Shown: positions 38,001-50,800 of the stretch, in pieces
Position numbering within the stretch: position 1 is the first letter of the stretch
Layout: every line of letters starts with the position of its first letter
Origin: Planoprotostelium fungivorum
Taxonomy: Eukaryota; Evosea; Variosea; Cavosteliida; Cavosteliaceae
Assembly (NCBI GenBank): GCA_003024175.1
Contig: MDYQ01000021.1
Coordinates: forward strand, 269,207-333,206
Reading direction: 5' to 3'
Length of the DNA stretch: 64,000 nt
Notes under the pieces: generated by a model
Databases searched by the model: none
The model's input: only the letters and a program-made list of their open reading frames with translations
Told to the model about the DNA's origin: nothing
Translations under genes and position numbers: made by a program

Positions 38001-41000
38001 ACGAACGTGACTCTCTGTGGATCTCCCTCTCAGCCAATTCAACCGGTCGAGGGTTGTCCAGATTGCGAAGCTCTAACAGATCTATACATGTCTGCCGGAG
38101 GTGACGGAGAGGGAAGTATGATATCGTGATGATTCGTAGGTCCTGGATGGCTTATCAAGCGAGGATGGAGTCTACCCATTCGCAACAGTTCGCAGTACTG
38201 CTCCTTCATCAATGTGGCATGTGACTCACAATCGAGAGTCATTCAGATCTACATGGCCGATAACAATATGATCGGTGGGTATCATACGGTGTGACGTCAT
38301 CTGACATCATCGTTCGTAGGTACACTTCCGGCTTCCCTGGGAAATATGACCCACCTCAGGACTTTGAATCTGATAGCGAATCTTGGACTGACAGGTTCTA
38401 TACCAGAGACGATCACCAGATTGGTCAATCTGGTCTACTTAGACCTCTCCCTGTGTTCGTAAGTATTATGCAATACATCCAATGATCTGACTCGTTGTAG
38501 ATTTACGGGGACTATTCCCATGGGTATGAGAGAATTATCTCAGTTGGAATATCTCTACCTTAACAACAACCAATTATCTGGACAGCTGCCGGATTTCGTC
38601 TACAACATGACAAAAGTGAAGGTAACATTTATACACAACGAGAAGAAGCTGAATCTATGATAGATTGTGAATCTGGCTCAGAATCTATTGAGAGGAAGTC
38701 ATCCAGAGCTGACTTACTGCATGAACCTGGTAGAGATCTATACATACGGAAATCTGTTAGATTTGTGAGATCATTCCTGAAAATCAGAATTGAGACTCTG
38801 CAGGCCGCTGCCTGATTCGATTTGTTACGCCACGAAACTCGTCATACTACAATTCCATACGAATCAGATTCCAGGAAAAATCCCGCAGTGCATCAACCAA
38901 ATGGTCCTCTTACAAACGCTCTTCGGCAGCAACAATCAGCTGAACGGTTCGGTGAATGGATCTTCATTGTGCGTGACATACTGACTTGATCAGTTCCCAG
39001 AATTGAACCTGCCTCGATTGAATACCATTTATTTGGGACAGAACATGCTGACGGGAGGCTTTCCACCGGTATCTCAGTGTTCGAGTCTCAAGATCTTGAG
39101 CATGTCCTATAATCTCTTCTCGGGTGAGCTATTCAGAGGTAGACATGTTGCTGATGCGATGGTGACAGGTCCCCTACCCCAATGGCTGGGAAACATGACG
39201 AATCTGGTCGATCTATCCATGGTGAGTTTCTTCACTTTTCGTTCCGTGCTGATCGTTGTAGACGAACAATTACTTCAACGGATCGATTCCCTATTCAATT
39301 GCAAATCTGACGAACCTGAATTTCATTCATCTCAGCAACAATCTGTTATCTGGAGGGGTCAGTAGCGGAATAACGAATTTTCACTGAGATCTCACAGGTA
39401 CCTGATTCGTTCGGTAACATGGAGCAACTGTGGGAACTCGATCTCTCCTTCAATCTTCTCGAAGGAGCTATACCACCCTCCATCTACAGCCGTCCATACA
39501 TCTCACAACTCATTCTGACGAACAATCAATTCAATGGCACACTCTCTACCTTCACCAGTGCATCCCATTTGAACACCATCATGGTAGATTCCAACCAATT
39601 TTCTGGAAATTTCCCCAGGATGAATGCACCGGCACTGTCGACCCTGTACGCCAACGACAACAACTTTACTGGTTCAGATCTCTCCTGGATGTCAAGTCTA
39701 CAGAACCTGCAATTGATCGACCTGTGAGACAGATTTGGCTCGTTGTAGAATGACATGCGACAGATCGAACAATCGATTTTCTGGATCTCTTCCCTCCCTG
39801 AGTGGATTGAATTATCTCAGCAGGTACATGCTCTGTGACTTGAGATACATACATTGATACCTCTCAGACTCGTAGTGAAGAATAATTCTCTGTCCGGAAC
39901 CTTCCCCGTGTACAGCTCCTCCCAACTCAACTATGTCGACTGCTCGAATAACCAACTGAGTGGAGACACTTTCAACCTCTTCAACAACAAGAGAGCCTTA
40001 CAGTTTGTATACATCAACGACAACACGTTCTCCGGATACATTCCACCGCAGATCGGTGCTGCCACTCTGCTTCAGGTGTTGGATGCAACGAACAATTATT
40101 TGTACGGGCCTATGCCAAATACTTTCTCCTCGCTGTACAATCTCGTCACTCTGAGGTTAGGCAGAAACAGCCTGACAGGGGTACTGCCCAACATGAACAC
40201 GTTGTACAAGTTGCAGGTGAGAGTAACATTGCATGGTAATTGAATTAAGTTTTAACAGGAATTATCGATCGATAACAATTGGCTCAGCTCGGACATGACT
40301 CAACTTACCTCCCTGACCCAATTGACGGTGATATCTCTGATATGATATCACACATTGACACGTGTACAGGCATTGGATCTATCAAACAATCCCCTCGGCT
40401 CTAGAATTCCCGCCGAAATTTCGACCCTCATCAACCTCCGATTCCTCAATTTGTCAGGTTGTGGCCTCAAGAACGAATGCCCACAAGAACTGTGGAACCT
40501 CCGCTCTCTACAATCTGTCGATCTCCATGGTAACGGTATGACCGGAACCATCTCAGACATCTCGGTGAGATTTCATTGGAATTTCTTGTCAATTGACATG
40601 ATGAACAGAGTGACCCTTCTTACTTGGACTTATCGGGTAATTTCTTCTCTGGTTCAGTGAGATGGATGAGCAAATTGGGATCGGTGAAAGAAATTTTACT
40701 CCAGGGTAACAATTTCGTGGGAAATGTACCCGACTTATCGTCCGCGAAATCTCTTGTGTATCTCAATCTGACGAGAAATTCATTGAATGGAACGTTACCC
40801 GCTCTGAGTAACTTATACCAATTGGTCACGGTGGACGTCAGGTGAGGATGTACAGTGTATGATTCAAGGATTAACGTCGACAGCTACAATAATTTCTCCG
40901 GAACCATTCCACAATTTGCCGACTCCGTTCAGGTGAGAGCTGCACACCTTCATGAAATTCCACTGAAACATCCTCAGCTCCTCGATGCATCTCACAATCA

Positions 41001-43260
41001 CTTTACTGACATCAGCACCTTCACCCTCCCTTCTTCTATCCACGACTGCAACATGCTGTCCAATTCCTTCGAGTGCCCGATCACATCAGGTCCTCGACAA
41101 TTGTGCCAAGCTACTTGTGTCACCAGTGATGTGACCAGCTCGGCTCAATTCAGCATGAGGATCGAAGGTTCTCTAGACACGTTCGATCAGAAGGCTTATT
41201 TGATCGCCCTGTCGACAGTGAGTCGACATTACGATCTTACGGTATGATGACGTCGTAGGTTTTGTCGACAGATGCGAATCGATTCAATATATTGGACACG
41301 AGGCAAGGTAGTGTCATCATTGATGGAGAGATCAGTCCACCCGATGATAAGTAATCGCGATTTCATTCTCATCGTATGCTGATACATCATTCTCAGGTCC
41401 CAATCTGGATCGGCTTCACGTTTGGTCCAACTGATGCAAACCTCTTCCACCAAAACGGCTCTCTCAGCTCTCGGCATCAATGTACTCAGTGTAGATAGTG
41501 CCATTTCCAGCGGTGAGATCTATCTTTTTATTGAATTCATTTTCCGCAGGTTCTCAAGCCAACTCGAACAATGGAGTTTCGAGAGGGGTCATCATAGGTA
41601 TCGTCGTAGGAGGAGTAGTCCTTTTAGCTCTGTTAGTGGCAGCCATCGTTACCTTGGCCTTGAAGAAGAGGTGAAGAGGAATGGGAGAGATGGAGACTGA
41701 ATGCGACAGACGTGTGACGCAGATCATGCAGCAGACGATCGATCTGGAAAATATCGATCTCGGTTCAGCCAAGCGTTCGATCGTGAGATTTCGAAGTGAG
41801 ATCTGCACATACTGACGCGTTGTAGATCGATTATGAAGAGGTGTCGGATATGAAGGTATGTTCATCTCTTCTTCGATGGATTCTGATCGAAAATTCAGGA
41901 AGTTGGATCTGGAGCCTTCGGTATCGTATTTCAAGGAACGTGGAGAGAATTAAAGGTTGCCGTGAAACAGGTGAGAGGAGAGAAGAAGGGAGAGAAGGTG
42001 ACGACGAGACAGATTCGATCAGAGCACGTGACGAGAGAGCAAGTGGAATCGTTCTTGAAGGAAGTGGCCATTCTGCAGAACCTCAGATCCCATCCTGTGA
42101 GTTGATATTTTTGATGTCACGGTATATCATCTCTGTACTCACTGGATGGATAGAATGTGGTTCTATTCATAGGTATGACGATCCCTCCTCAACCACTGAC
42201 TATGATCACGTGAGTTCACCGTCATTCCATCTTCAACTCATCGAAATTCAGCGAATTCTGCGAGGGAGGCAGTCTGTTTGATCACTTGAGGAATCACGAG
42301 GCCGATCTACCCTTGAAGATGAGTTGGATTGTGGGAATAGGTGCTGTACTCTGTCTAAAGCCAATTTTATTGACATTATACAGCTCTCGGTATGCTTCAC
42401 TTGCACAAGGAGAACGTCGTCCATCGTGATGTGAGTCGACGTGTGTGCATGTGAAGGAAGGCTGACCCTGTGCAGCTTGCCGTGAGAAACATCTTGCTGA
42501 CAAAGCATCTGGAACCGAAGGTCACAGACTTTGGCATGAGCAGAGTGACTGAGGCAGCTGAAGAGGGTGGTTCCAAGTGAGAAGTGATAGACTGAGCATA
42601 TGAGCTGACGGTCTGCAGAACGGATAATAACATCGGACCCGTCAAATGGTACACAATCTCATCTCTCTTGTCTTCTGTCATCTCTCTCTTGTCTTCTCTG
42701 TCTGACTGAGATAACAGGATGGCGCCTGAAGCTCTGAAAGAGAGAAAGTACTCGAACAAGAGTGATGTCTGGTCTTTCGGTGTTGTCATCTGGTGAGATG
42801 GCTGTACCCAGATCGTTGTAGACTGACACAGTATGCAGGGAGATCATCAATGTCGTCGAGCCGTTCCCAGATATGTCGCCTGTCGAAGCTGCAGTCGAAA
42901 TTGTCGCCCACGGTCGACGACTGGACATCCCTGACACAGACGCAAACTTGCAGATGCTCATGAGAAGTGAGTTGTTTGCGATCTGCACGAAGGATGACTG
43001 ACGGATAAACAGTTTGTTGGTCTGAACTACCAGAAGACCGTCCAAACTTTGCTCAGATCGTTCGCACTCTCACACCGTCTGATGACGATGATGATGATCT
43101 CAAGAAAGACAAGGACGATATGGAGGAAGATCCAGACCGTTACAAGATCTTCAATTTGAACCAACCGCAGGAGACGTATTCACCAGTGCCATCCATGCCT
43201 CCGCGAAATCCTGTGAGGAAACCAGAGACGAACTATTCGACTCCTTTTCCTCAGGAATAA
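35058..43260 (+). CDS. Receptor kinase with two GH5 glucanase modules, LRRs, membrane span and TKL kinase (paralogue A)
   Basis: Predicted single-pass receptor. A signal peptide ([20 protein letters not shown]) leads into GH5 module 1 (about 35160-36790), which has the exo-beta-1,3-glucanase start [20 protein letters not shown], then [10 protein letters not shown], the acid/base NEP in [11 protein letters not shown] and the nucleophile in [12 protein letters not shown]5 module 2 (about 36790-38000) keeps the fold ([25 protein letters not shown]) but has NDP for NEP and [10 protein letters not shown] for GEWS, so it is probably inactive. A plant-type LRR region follows (about 38040-41250; [11 protein letters not shown] cap, many LxxLxLxxNxLxGxxP). 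The membrane span is [20 protein letters not shown] (about 41590-41670). The kinase (about 41830-43080) has [31 protein letters not shown] and MAPEAL, so it should be active. It needs some 40 short introns. The tail ends YSTPFPQE. Confidence 0.88.
36465..36475 (+). repeat. Intron half-site CGTTGTAGATG in the GH5-LRR kinase gene
   Basis: Within an intron ending GGCTCGTTGTAGATGGACTG then ATGAGAGCAG. The same sequence, in the same orientation relative to transcription, is found at the equivalent intron of the minus-strand paralogue (about 51761-51775). It places the half-site directly upstream of a CTGAT/CTGAC branch-like site. Confidence 0.7.
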
Positions 43261-43387
43261 AGATAACCATTTCAACGCGGGTGAAGATGACAGAGCGGAA
43301 TGAGAATGAGTAAGATTCGAGGTCGTCTCAGATGTATTATTGGACAGATATAGTGACGTACCATGCTGTTCGATCAGATGTCGTTGC

Positions 43388-43675
43388 TCAATCTTCGTCG
43401 TCGTGCATTGTGTTCATAGCATATCGATCTGATTTCTTCTTAATGCGGTCCTTCAGTTTTTTGGATGCATCATCCTTCTTCTCGGCTTGCCCTTTGGCTG
43501 ACCCTCTAAACATTCTTCAAACACATTTCAAACGGTTTAGAACTTACTTTGTAACACCCTTCAACTTCAATCGTCCTCCAACCGTCTTTGCATATGATGC
43601 TGAATCGTCTTTCGATGAAGGCTTCTTTCCTTTCGCCTTGACTGGGGTAGTTGGTTTATCTTCTTTCCCAGACAT
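43388..43675 (-). CDS. Small lysine-rich protein (spliced)
   Basis: About 80 residues from two exons. Exon 1 starts MSGKEDKPTTPVKAKGKKPS and ends GGRLKLKGVTK. After a 42-nt intron (GTAAGT...TTTAG), exon 2 reads GSAKGQAEKKDDASKKLKDR and ends MHDDED-stop at 43388-43390. The RLKLKG start of the shared segment is faintly like FAM32A-type nuclear proteins, but the match is too short to name it. It is basic, hydrophilic and probably nuclear. It lies between the two convergent receptor kinases. Confidence 0.6.
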
Positions 43676-43762
43676 GAGATGATGTGTGCAGATGGCTCGA
43701 ATGAAAAGTGGTGATGTGATGTCCAAACGACCACATTTAAATTTTCATTTCTCTCTATTTAT

Positions 43763-44716
43763 TTACGTAGGTAGTTCCTCTTCTAACAGGTATTGGACCC
43801 TGCTGTACAGTCTCCTGGGCACGAACGTGAGCGTACTCCAGATTGTTATGATCATGATGAAAAACGATGATAACATCAGAGACAGCGGCGACATATGTGG
43901 TCTGTTGATATCATCTAGATACTTGATGAGATGAAAAGCATCCCAAAGTTGGTTCTGTCTGGTCATTAGAAATATAGTATAGGATGTTGAGATCATCATC
44001 ACCCGTATTTCGTAAAACTGATATTCTCTACAGAGCCTGATGAAGCCGTGCTTCTCGTAAAAATCAACGGCAGCTCGGTTTTCTGTCTTGACATGAAGAG
44101 CGATCGAATGACAACGACCTCTTTTTGCCACTACTCGACAGATCTCCTACAGTGGTGGTTGGTGATGTCATGCGAGGTGATGCATCATGTGACTGACCTG
44201 TAGGAGGGCCGAGCCAATACCTTTTCTTCGAAAATCTTGTCGAACACCTAATGTGCAGAGATCTTAGAAGATGTAAGTCGAAAGAAGGATTGAGTCGTGA
44301 TGGGAGGATACAACTATGTCGGTTCCTTTGGATAACATAAGAGAGGGCTTTATCGAAGTAACTTCGCTGCTCGTATCTCGCGGTAGCCACACCGATCACC
44401 TGTCATGAGAGGTTAATCGATCGAACCCACTGGTAAGATGGTCGTGCGTGTATTCAAAGACATCATGTTACATCCTACACACCTGGCCTTTGGATATGGC
44501 AGCGACAGTAAAGAAACCCGGCTTCAACAAGCGTTTATAGAAACTATCACCATATGTAACAGGAAACAGATGAATCTATTGTATCAGTGAGTAAGATGTT
44601 CTTATGATCTGATTCCACATTACATGTAATGCTTGAACCTCTGGTATATCAGCGAGTTGGATGGGTCTAAAGATGATATCAGACCCGAGAAGAGCGTCGG
44701 ACTCGATGTCCTCCAT
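43763..44716 (-). CDS. GNAT acetyltransferase, NAA60-like (spliced)
   Basis: N-alpha-acetyltransferase of the NAA60 type, which in animals acetylates N-termini of Golgi membrane proteins. The start at 44716 gives MEDIESDALLGSDIIFRPIQ, then LADIPEVQALH, and further exons give FPVTYGDSFYKRLL and GFFTVAAISKGQV. The acetyl-CoA loop appears as GVRQDFRRKGIGSALLQ, followed by CHSIALHVKTENRAAVDFYE then KHGF, the classic GNAT C-terminal signature. A hydrophobic C-terminal segment (LMLSSFFIMIITIWSTLTFV) would anchor it in a membrane, as in NAA60. Four short introns. Stop at 43763. Confidence 0.82.
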
Positions 44717-44865
44717 GCGAATCTTGGATCGACGCCCTTCTCTTGTGATGATGAGAAAATGCAAAATAAAACATTTTATTCATCACATTCAAAGAAGAAT
44801 GAACCGACAACATGAGATGATGAAGTGTACTTGTATTGAATATCATGAAGTCATAGGCCTTTCAA

Positions 44866-47800
44866 TTATCCAATGGGAGCATACTGGCTAACCTCTTGTT
44901 CTACATTGGTGTAGATAGAAGGGTGGCTGCGATCGTCTACGCTCTCGACGTCTACAGGATCATCTATGGTGAACCTGTTCTTCAGCAACTCCTCATCCAC
45001 ATCAGAGACCAACGAGTTGCCAACCGTGAAGGATCGGACGATCTGGGCGAAGTTGGGCCTGTCTTCTGGTAGCTCGGACCAACAGACTGTCACACCATCA
45101 GAAACCATTCCTAGCTGATCATGACAGAGACAACTCACTTCTCATGAGCATCTGCAAGTTTGCGTCTGTGTCAGGGATGTCCAGTCGTTTTCCGTGAGCG
45201 ACGATGGCGACTGCAGCTTCGACGGGTGATAAGTCAGGGAACGGCTCGATGACGTTGATGATCTCCCTGCACACTGTGTCAGTCTACAACGACATCTGTA
45301 CAGCCATCTCACCAGATGACAACACCGAAAGACCAGACGTCACTCTTGTTCGAGTACTTTCTCTCTTTCAGAGCTTCAGGCGCCATCCTGTTATCTTAGT
45401 CAGACAGAGAAGACAAGAGAGAGATGACAGAATATAAGAGAGATGAGATTGTGTACCATTTGACGGGTCCGATGTTTGTGTTGGTCCTGCACATCTGTCA
45501 GCGATGCTATTCTACGATTGATCTCATCTCACTTGGAACCACCCTCCTCAGCTGCCTCAGTCACTCTGCTCATGCCAAAGTCTGTGACCTTCGGTTCCAG
45601 ATGCTTTGTCAGCAAGATGTTTCTCACGGCAAGCTGCTCAGGGTCAGCCTTCCTGCCCATCCACACACATCGACTCACATCACGATGGACGACGTTCTCT
45701 TTGTGCAAGTGAAGCATACCGAGAGCTGTCACTACATCAATCCCCGTTCACGGCCGACTTTTTTGTCTCACCGATGCCATTGCACCAGCCGATCTTCATG
45801 TTGATGTCACAAGTGTTCTGTCTCAGATATTCAAACAGACCTCCTCCCTCGCAGAATTCACTGGGCGAGTCAATCTACAACTCGACGCGTATCAACTCAC
45901 GTGATCATAGTCAGTGGTTGAGGAGGGATCGTCAGACCTATGAATAGAACCACGTTCTACACCTCACGTCAGCACAGATATCACATGAAGATATCGAGAA
46001 GATAGACTCACAGGATGGGATCTGAGGTTCTGCAGAATAGCCACTTCCTTCAAGAACGATTCCACTTGCTCTCTCGTCACGTGCTCTGATCGAATCTGTC
46101 TCATCATCACCTTCTCTCCTTCTTCTCTTCTCTCACCTGTTTCACGGCGACATTCAGCTCTCTCCATGTGCCCTTGAATACGATACCGAAGGCTCCAGAT
46201 CCGATTTCCTGTAAATGATCAGTTCACTTACGTCTCAGTGGCTCTCACCTTCATGTCAGAGATCTCAGCGTAGTCGATCTACAACGCGTCAGATGATATG
46301 TTTAAGGCGATCATATCTCACGATCGATTTCTTTGCGGCTCCCAGGTCGACGTTGTCCAAGTCGATGGTCTGATGCATGACCTGCATGATGTGCCTGTGG
46401 AGTGTCATTCCAATGGAATATCAAATGTCTCTTCACCTCTTTCTAAAGGCTAAAGCGACGATAGCTCCGATGAGAATGAGCACCAATAGAGTTCCTCCAA
46501 TGGAAACTCCGATGATAACTCCCTTCGAAACTCCGGAGCTGGGCTGGATCTGAGACGGGACAGTTTCCACTACGAGATTCAGCTCATCTACATCGTTGTA
46601 GATGAACTCACCAGCACTGGTCGTGGCTGGAATGTAATCCGTGAAGTTGAGAACGGATACACCATACTGTGACAGAGAAGTCTGAGTGGTAGGCTGGTTC
46701 AACAAATCCAGCAGTCTAGGTGCAGATCCAGCATCCGATCTGAAGAGTCGATGAGTTCCACGCGAAATTTCACGCTCACCCGTCCGCGGGGGGAGAGATA
46801 GTACCATCGATGATGACACTACCCTCTCTCACTTGTAAGATCTGGAATCGTTTGATGTCAGCCGACAGAACCTGATGACGTCAGCGAGACATCACACAAT
46901 ATCTCCCTCACGGTAGATATCGCGATGAGGTAAGCGGTCTCGTTCCAGGTTGCCAGAGTACCGTTGATTCTCATTCTGTACTGCGACGTGATGTTGACAT
47001 CTGTTGTAGTACAAGTCGCGTTACAGCGAGAGCGAGAGGATAGAGGTACTGGACATTCAAAGGAATTGGACTGCATGTCACAAGCGGAGACGAGAGAGGG
47101 AAGAGAGAACTTGCTGACATCACTGAAGTGGTTGTGGGAGATGTTCAAGTGCTGTCGACATATCAATGGAGTTTCTCATAGTCGACGCACCTGGACCGAT
47201 GCGGAGAACTGTGGAACGGCACCGGAGAATCCGTTGGAGCTGTACACATTAGCATGACATCCATCTACAACGAGTCACCTCAGATCTACGCTAGACAGCT
47301 GAAAGAGACCCGATACAGATGAAGAAGAGATAGTTCCCGTCAATTGATTACCGGCAAAGTTGATGTACCGCGCAGATTTGAATGACGACAGATCCGGCAG
47401 ATCTCCTTGGAATCGATTTCCCTGCAGACTCAAATACTGAATGGCTCCCAGTTTGAGCATCCATTGAGTCGATCCATTGAACGAGTTGCCAGTCAGATCG
47501 ATGTACGTGGGATCACTCTGAGATAGATGTCAGATCCATCAGATCGATCTCTCGAGTGTCACCAGGATGTCAGGGATCTGTCCAGACAGAGTGTTGCCAC
47601 GGAGATCCAGGGACATCATCGATCGAATGTTCCACAGTTGTGGTGGGCAGTCATCGTGGAGACCACATCCGGATAAATTGAGATATTTGAGGTTGAGAAG
47701 GTTCACAATGGACGAGGGGATGCTGGAGTTGAGAGGGTTGTTCGATAAATCCAACGACTATAAAGATGTTACATTCGAGTCTATGTCTATCACTCACTGT

Positions 47801-50800
47801 CAGCTGAGTGAGAGAAGTGAGTTGGGCCAAGTTCGACACCAGACGATTATTGTTGATGCTCAAATCCTTCATCACGTCAATCCAATGCAAGTACGATTGC
47901 GATTCTCACTTGTAGGTTGATGAGACTACTCATATCCGGTAAAGCTCCCTGGAAGTTGTTCCCGCCCAATCGGAGGACATTCAGACTGTACATGGAAGAG
48001 ATAGAAGAAGGGACCTCTCCGAACATGTCGTTGTTCGTGGCATCAAAGATCTGCAGATAAGTACAGCCAGAGATCTGGGGAGGAAGGAAACCACTGAAGC
48101 GATTGTTGTTGAGATAGACCCTCTGCAAGGCCTTTGCTCCATCAACCCCAATCAGAGTGGACAGATCTCCGCTGAATTGATTGTGAGAGACATCCACGTA
48201 GTTCAATTGTAAGGAATTATAGTTAGGAAAGCTGCCCGAGAAAGAGTTATTCCTCAGGACCAATCTGATCTGCATCAACCCATCGATCGTACCTGATGAC
48301 TCACCTGCTGATGGAAGAAGAGGATATGGAATCAATACGACCGGAGAAGAAATTGTCTGATCTGATTGTACGTCAATTGGATCGACTCGCGACCTCCACT
48401 CACAACTCGAGGAGCTGAAGATAAGGAAGCTGTCCCAAAAATTTCCAATCAGAACCGGTGAAGCTGTTATTGCTTGCATACATGGCCAACAGTTTGGGAG
48501 TAACGGGTGGCATAAACTGTCCGGACAATCGGTTGTTATTGATCTGCAATACCAGAAGCTGGGAATTGTTGAAGACTGAAATAGAGCCACTCAAATGATT
48601 GTCGTTGAGGATAATCTTTGTGACCAATGGGATCGTGTAGACAGACGACGGAATCCTCCCAGTCAGAAGGTTGAACGATAGATCAAGGGTGAAGAGGATT
48701 GTCATTCCAGAGAAGACATCGGGAATCTATAGAGTTGAGTCACGCCAGTGGTGAATGATGGCATACCTGACCGGTCAATAAGTTGTTGGCAAGGTTCATG
48801 GATTGTAGACTGGTAAGCTGATTCAGAGACTGGGGAATCGTTCCATTAAAATAGTTGTTGTTCTGCAATCGAATGAGGACGACGTCATAGTGAATCCTCA
48901 CCATGGTAAGATCGACCAGAGTCGTCATGTTACCCACCCAACTTGGAATGGGTCCTGTCATCCTGTTAGAATCGTCTCTGTTCCTCACGACATCTCACCG
49001 TGGAAGAAATTGAATGCCATGCTCAGAGTTTGCAAGTTGACGAGTCCATAGACGGGTGGGAAAGGACCAGAGAACAAGTTCTGTCCCAGATAGATCCTGG
49101 TCAATTGTACCGCGTTGAGCTCTGGGATCTACATCGAGTCAGTCCGCTCCCTGTCGTCGAGACATGTCACCTCTCCCGTCAGCTTGTTGTTACTTCCGAA
49201 GACGGTCTGCATCTTGGGCATGTACCACAAGCAAGCTGGAATCGTTCCGGGAATCGCGTTGGTGTGAAATTGAAAATCACTCAATTGAGTGGCCAGACAG
49301 ATGGATTCAGAAAGGGGCCTGATGGAGTCGTCAGTTTGGATCATCACAGTGTCGACTCACTCGTCCAGCAGGTTCGAGAAGACCCACATGGTGCGTAGAT
49401 TGTAGCAGTGGGTCACGTTTGGAACGGCTCCCGTGAGACGGTTTTTGTACAAGTTGATCGCCTGCACGTGTAAGCTCGATCTCATCTCCCGCTCTCACCT
49501 CTAATTTCGTCATGTTGTAGATGAAATCTGGAATCTTTCCGGAGAGTTGATTGCTGTTCAGATTCAATTCTTTGATGTCCGACATGCCCGATAAGGCCAT
49601 TGGAATGGAGCCTGTACAGGGTGAGATATCGTGCATCGTGATGAACATCACCTGACAGTTCATTGTTGTTGAGATACACATATTGTACATTTTTCATGGC
49701 ACCGAAACCACTGGGAATGCTTCCGGTGAAGCTGAAGATGTGTCAGCTGCCATCTCACACCCTACTCTCACCCGTTGTTGGACAAGTCGACGTAAAGCAT
49801 GTTGACCAGTTTGGAAACCGAAGAAGGGATGCTTCCAGTCAGCTCAAAGTTCTGCACGATGGTCAACAGGGTCAGATGGGTCATGTCTCCAAAGGACTCC
49901 GACAGACTACCTGTTCGAGTGACGTCAGATGACATCATCACGATGATTCGAAACTCACCGATGAGGTTGTTGCCGTAGAAAGAGATGGACAAGACTCGAC
50001 CGTAACGATCGCAGATGACGTTCGAGAAGGAGCAGTACTGAGCGCTGTTGGTGATGGGCAAGCTCCATCCCAAACTGTCGGTCCACTGTGGGCCTATGAC
50101 GTCATCAGTCGTCGTCCGGAGTTTCGGAGATGTTCACCTCCGGTCAGGGTGTAGAGATCAGTCAGAGCGTTACAGTCTGGACATCCCGTGTCAGGTACGA
50201 CAGTTACCGTAGAAACAGGGCATAGGGTGATGTCTGTCTGAGCTGGGGTGATGGAGCCGAAATCGAACATGCTCTGCATCGAATTTTGACTCTTGTTGGA
50301 GTAAGGCCAGTAGTCGAACGACCATCCTCCCTTGGCCAGTCTCGCCACCTACGATCTGTCAATCTACATCGATGTAGATCGAACTCACCGATAGGGACGC
50401 ATTGATGACCTGGGCCGTATGATCGAGAGATACTCCACAGCCACCCCATCCATCGATGAAGAGAGGTCGATTGGGCGCTACACTGTTGTAGTACGCCACG
50501 TTTCCGATCAGCTTATTGGCGATGGTGTAGATCTTGTCGTCGTCGGTCAGGGCCGAATCCAAGAGGCAGGCATCGATCTGATAGTTGAACCAGATGTTGT
50601 AGTAAGAGGGTCCGGTCATTAAGTTGATCCAGTTGGGGTCGGCGACACTCTGATCCGAGGGGATGTCAATGACGACGAAGGAGTCGTTACTGTATTTTCT
50701 GACGATGCCGTACGCTGCCTGATAGTACCTGATAGATTCAGAAGAGTTGTAACATCTCCTCCTCACTGGATGTAGTTGTTCAGGTTGGCATTCGCGCCGT

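Noticed and set aside
45424-45947. Plus-strand open frames over the kinase region of paralogue B
   Set aside because: They are antisense to exons encoding HRD and DFG motifs, and matching antisense frames exist on paralogue A, which shows they are shadows of conserved coding sequence.
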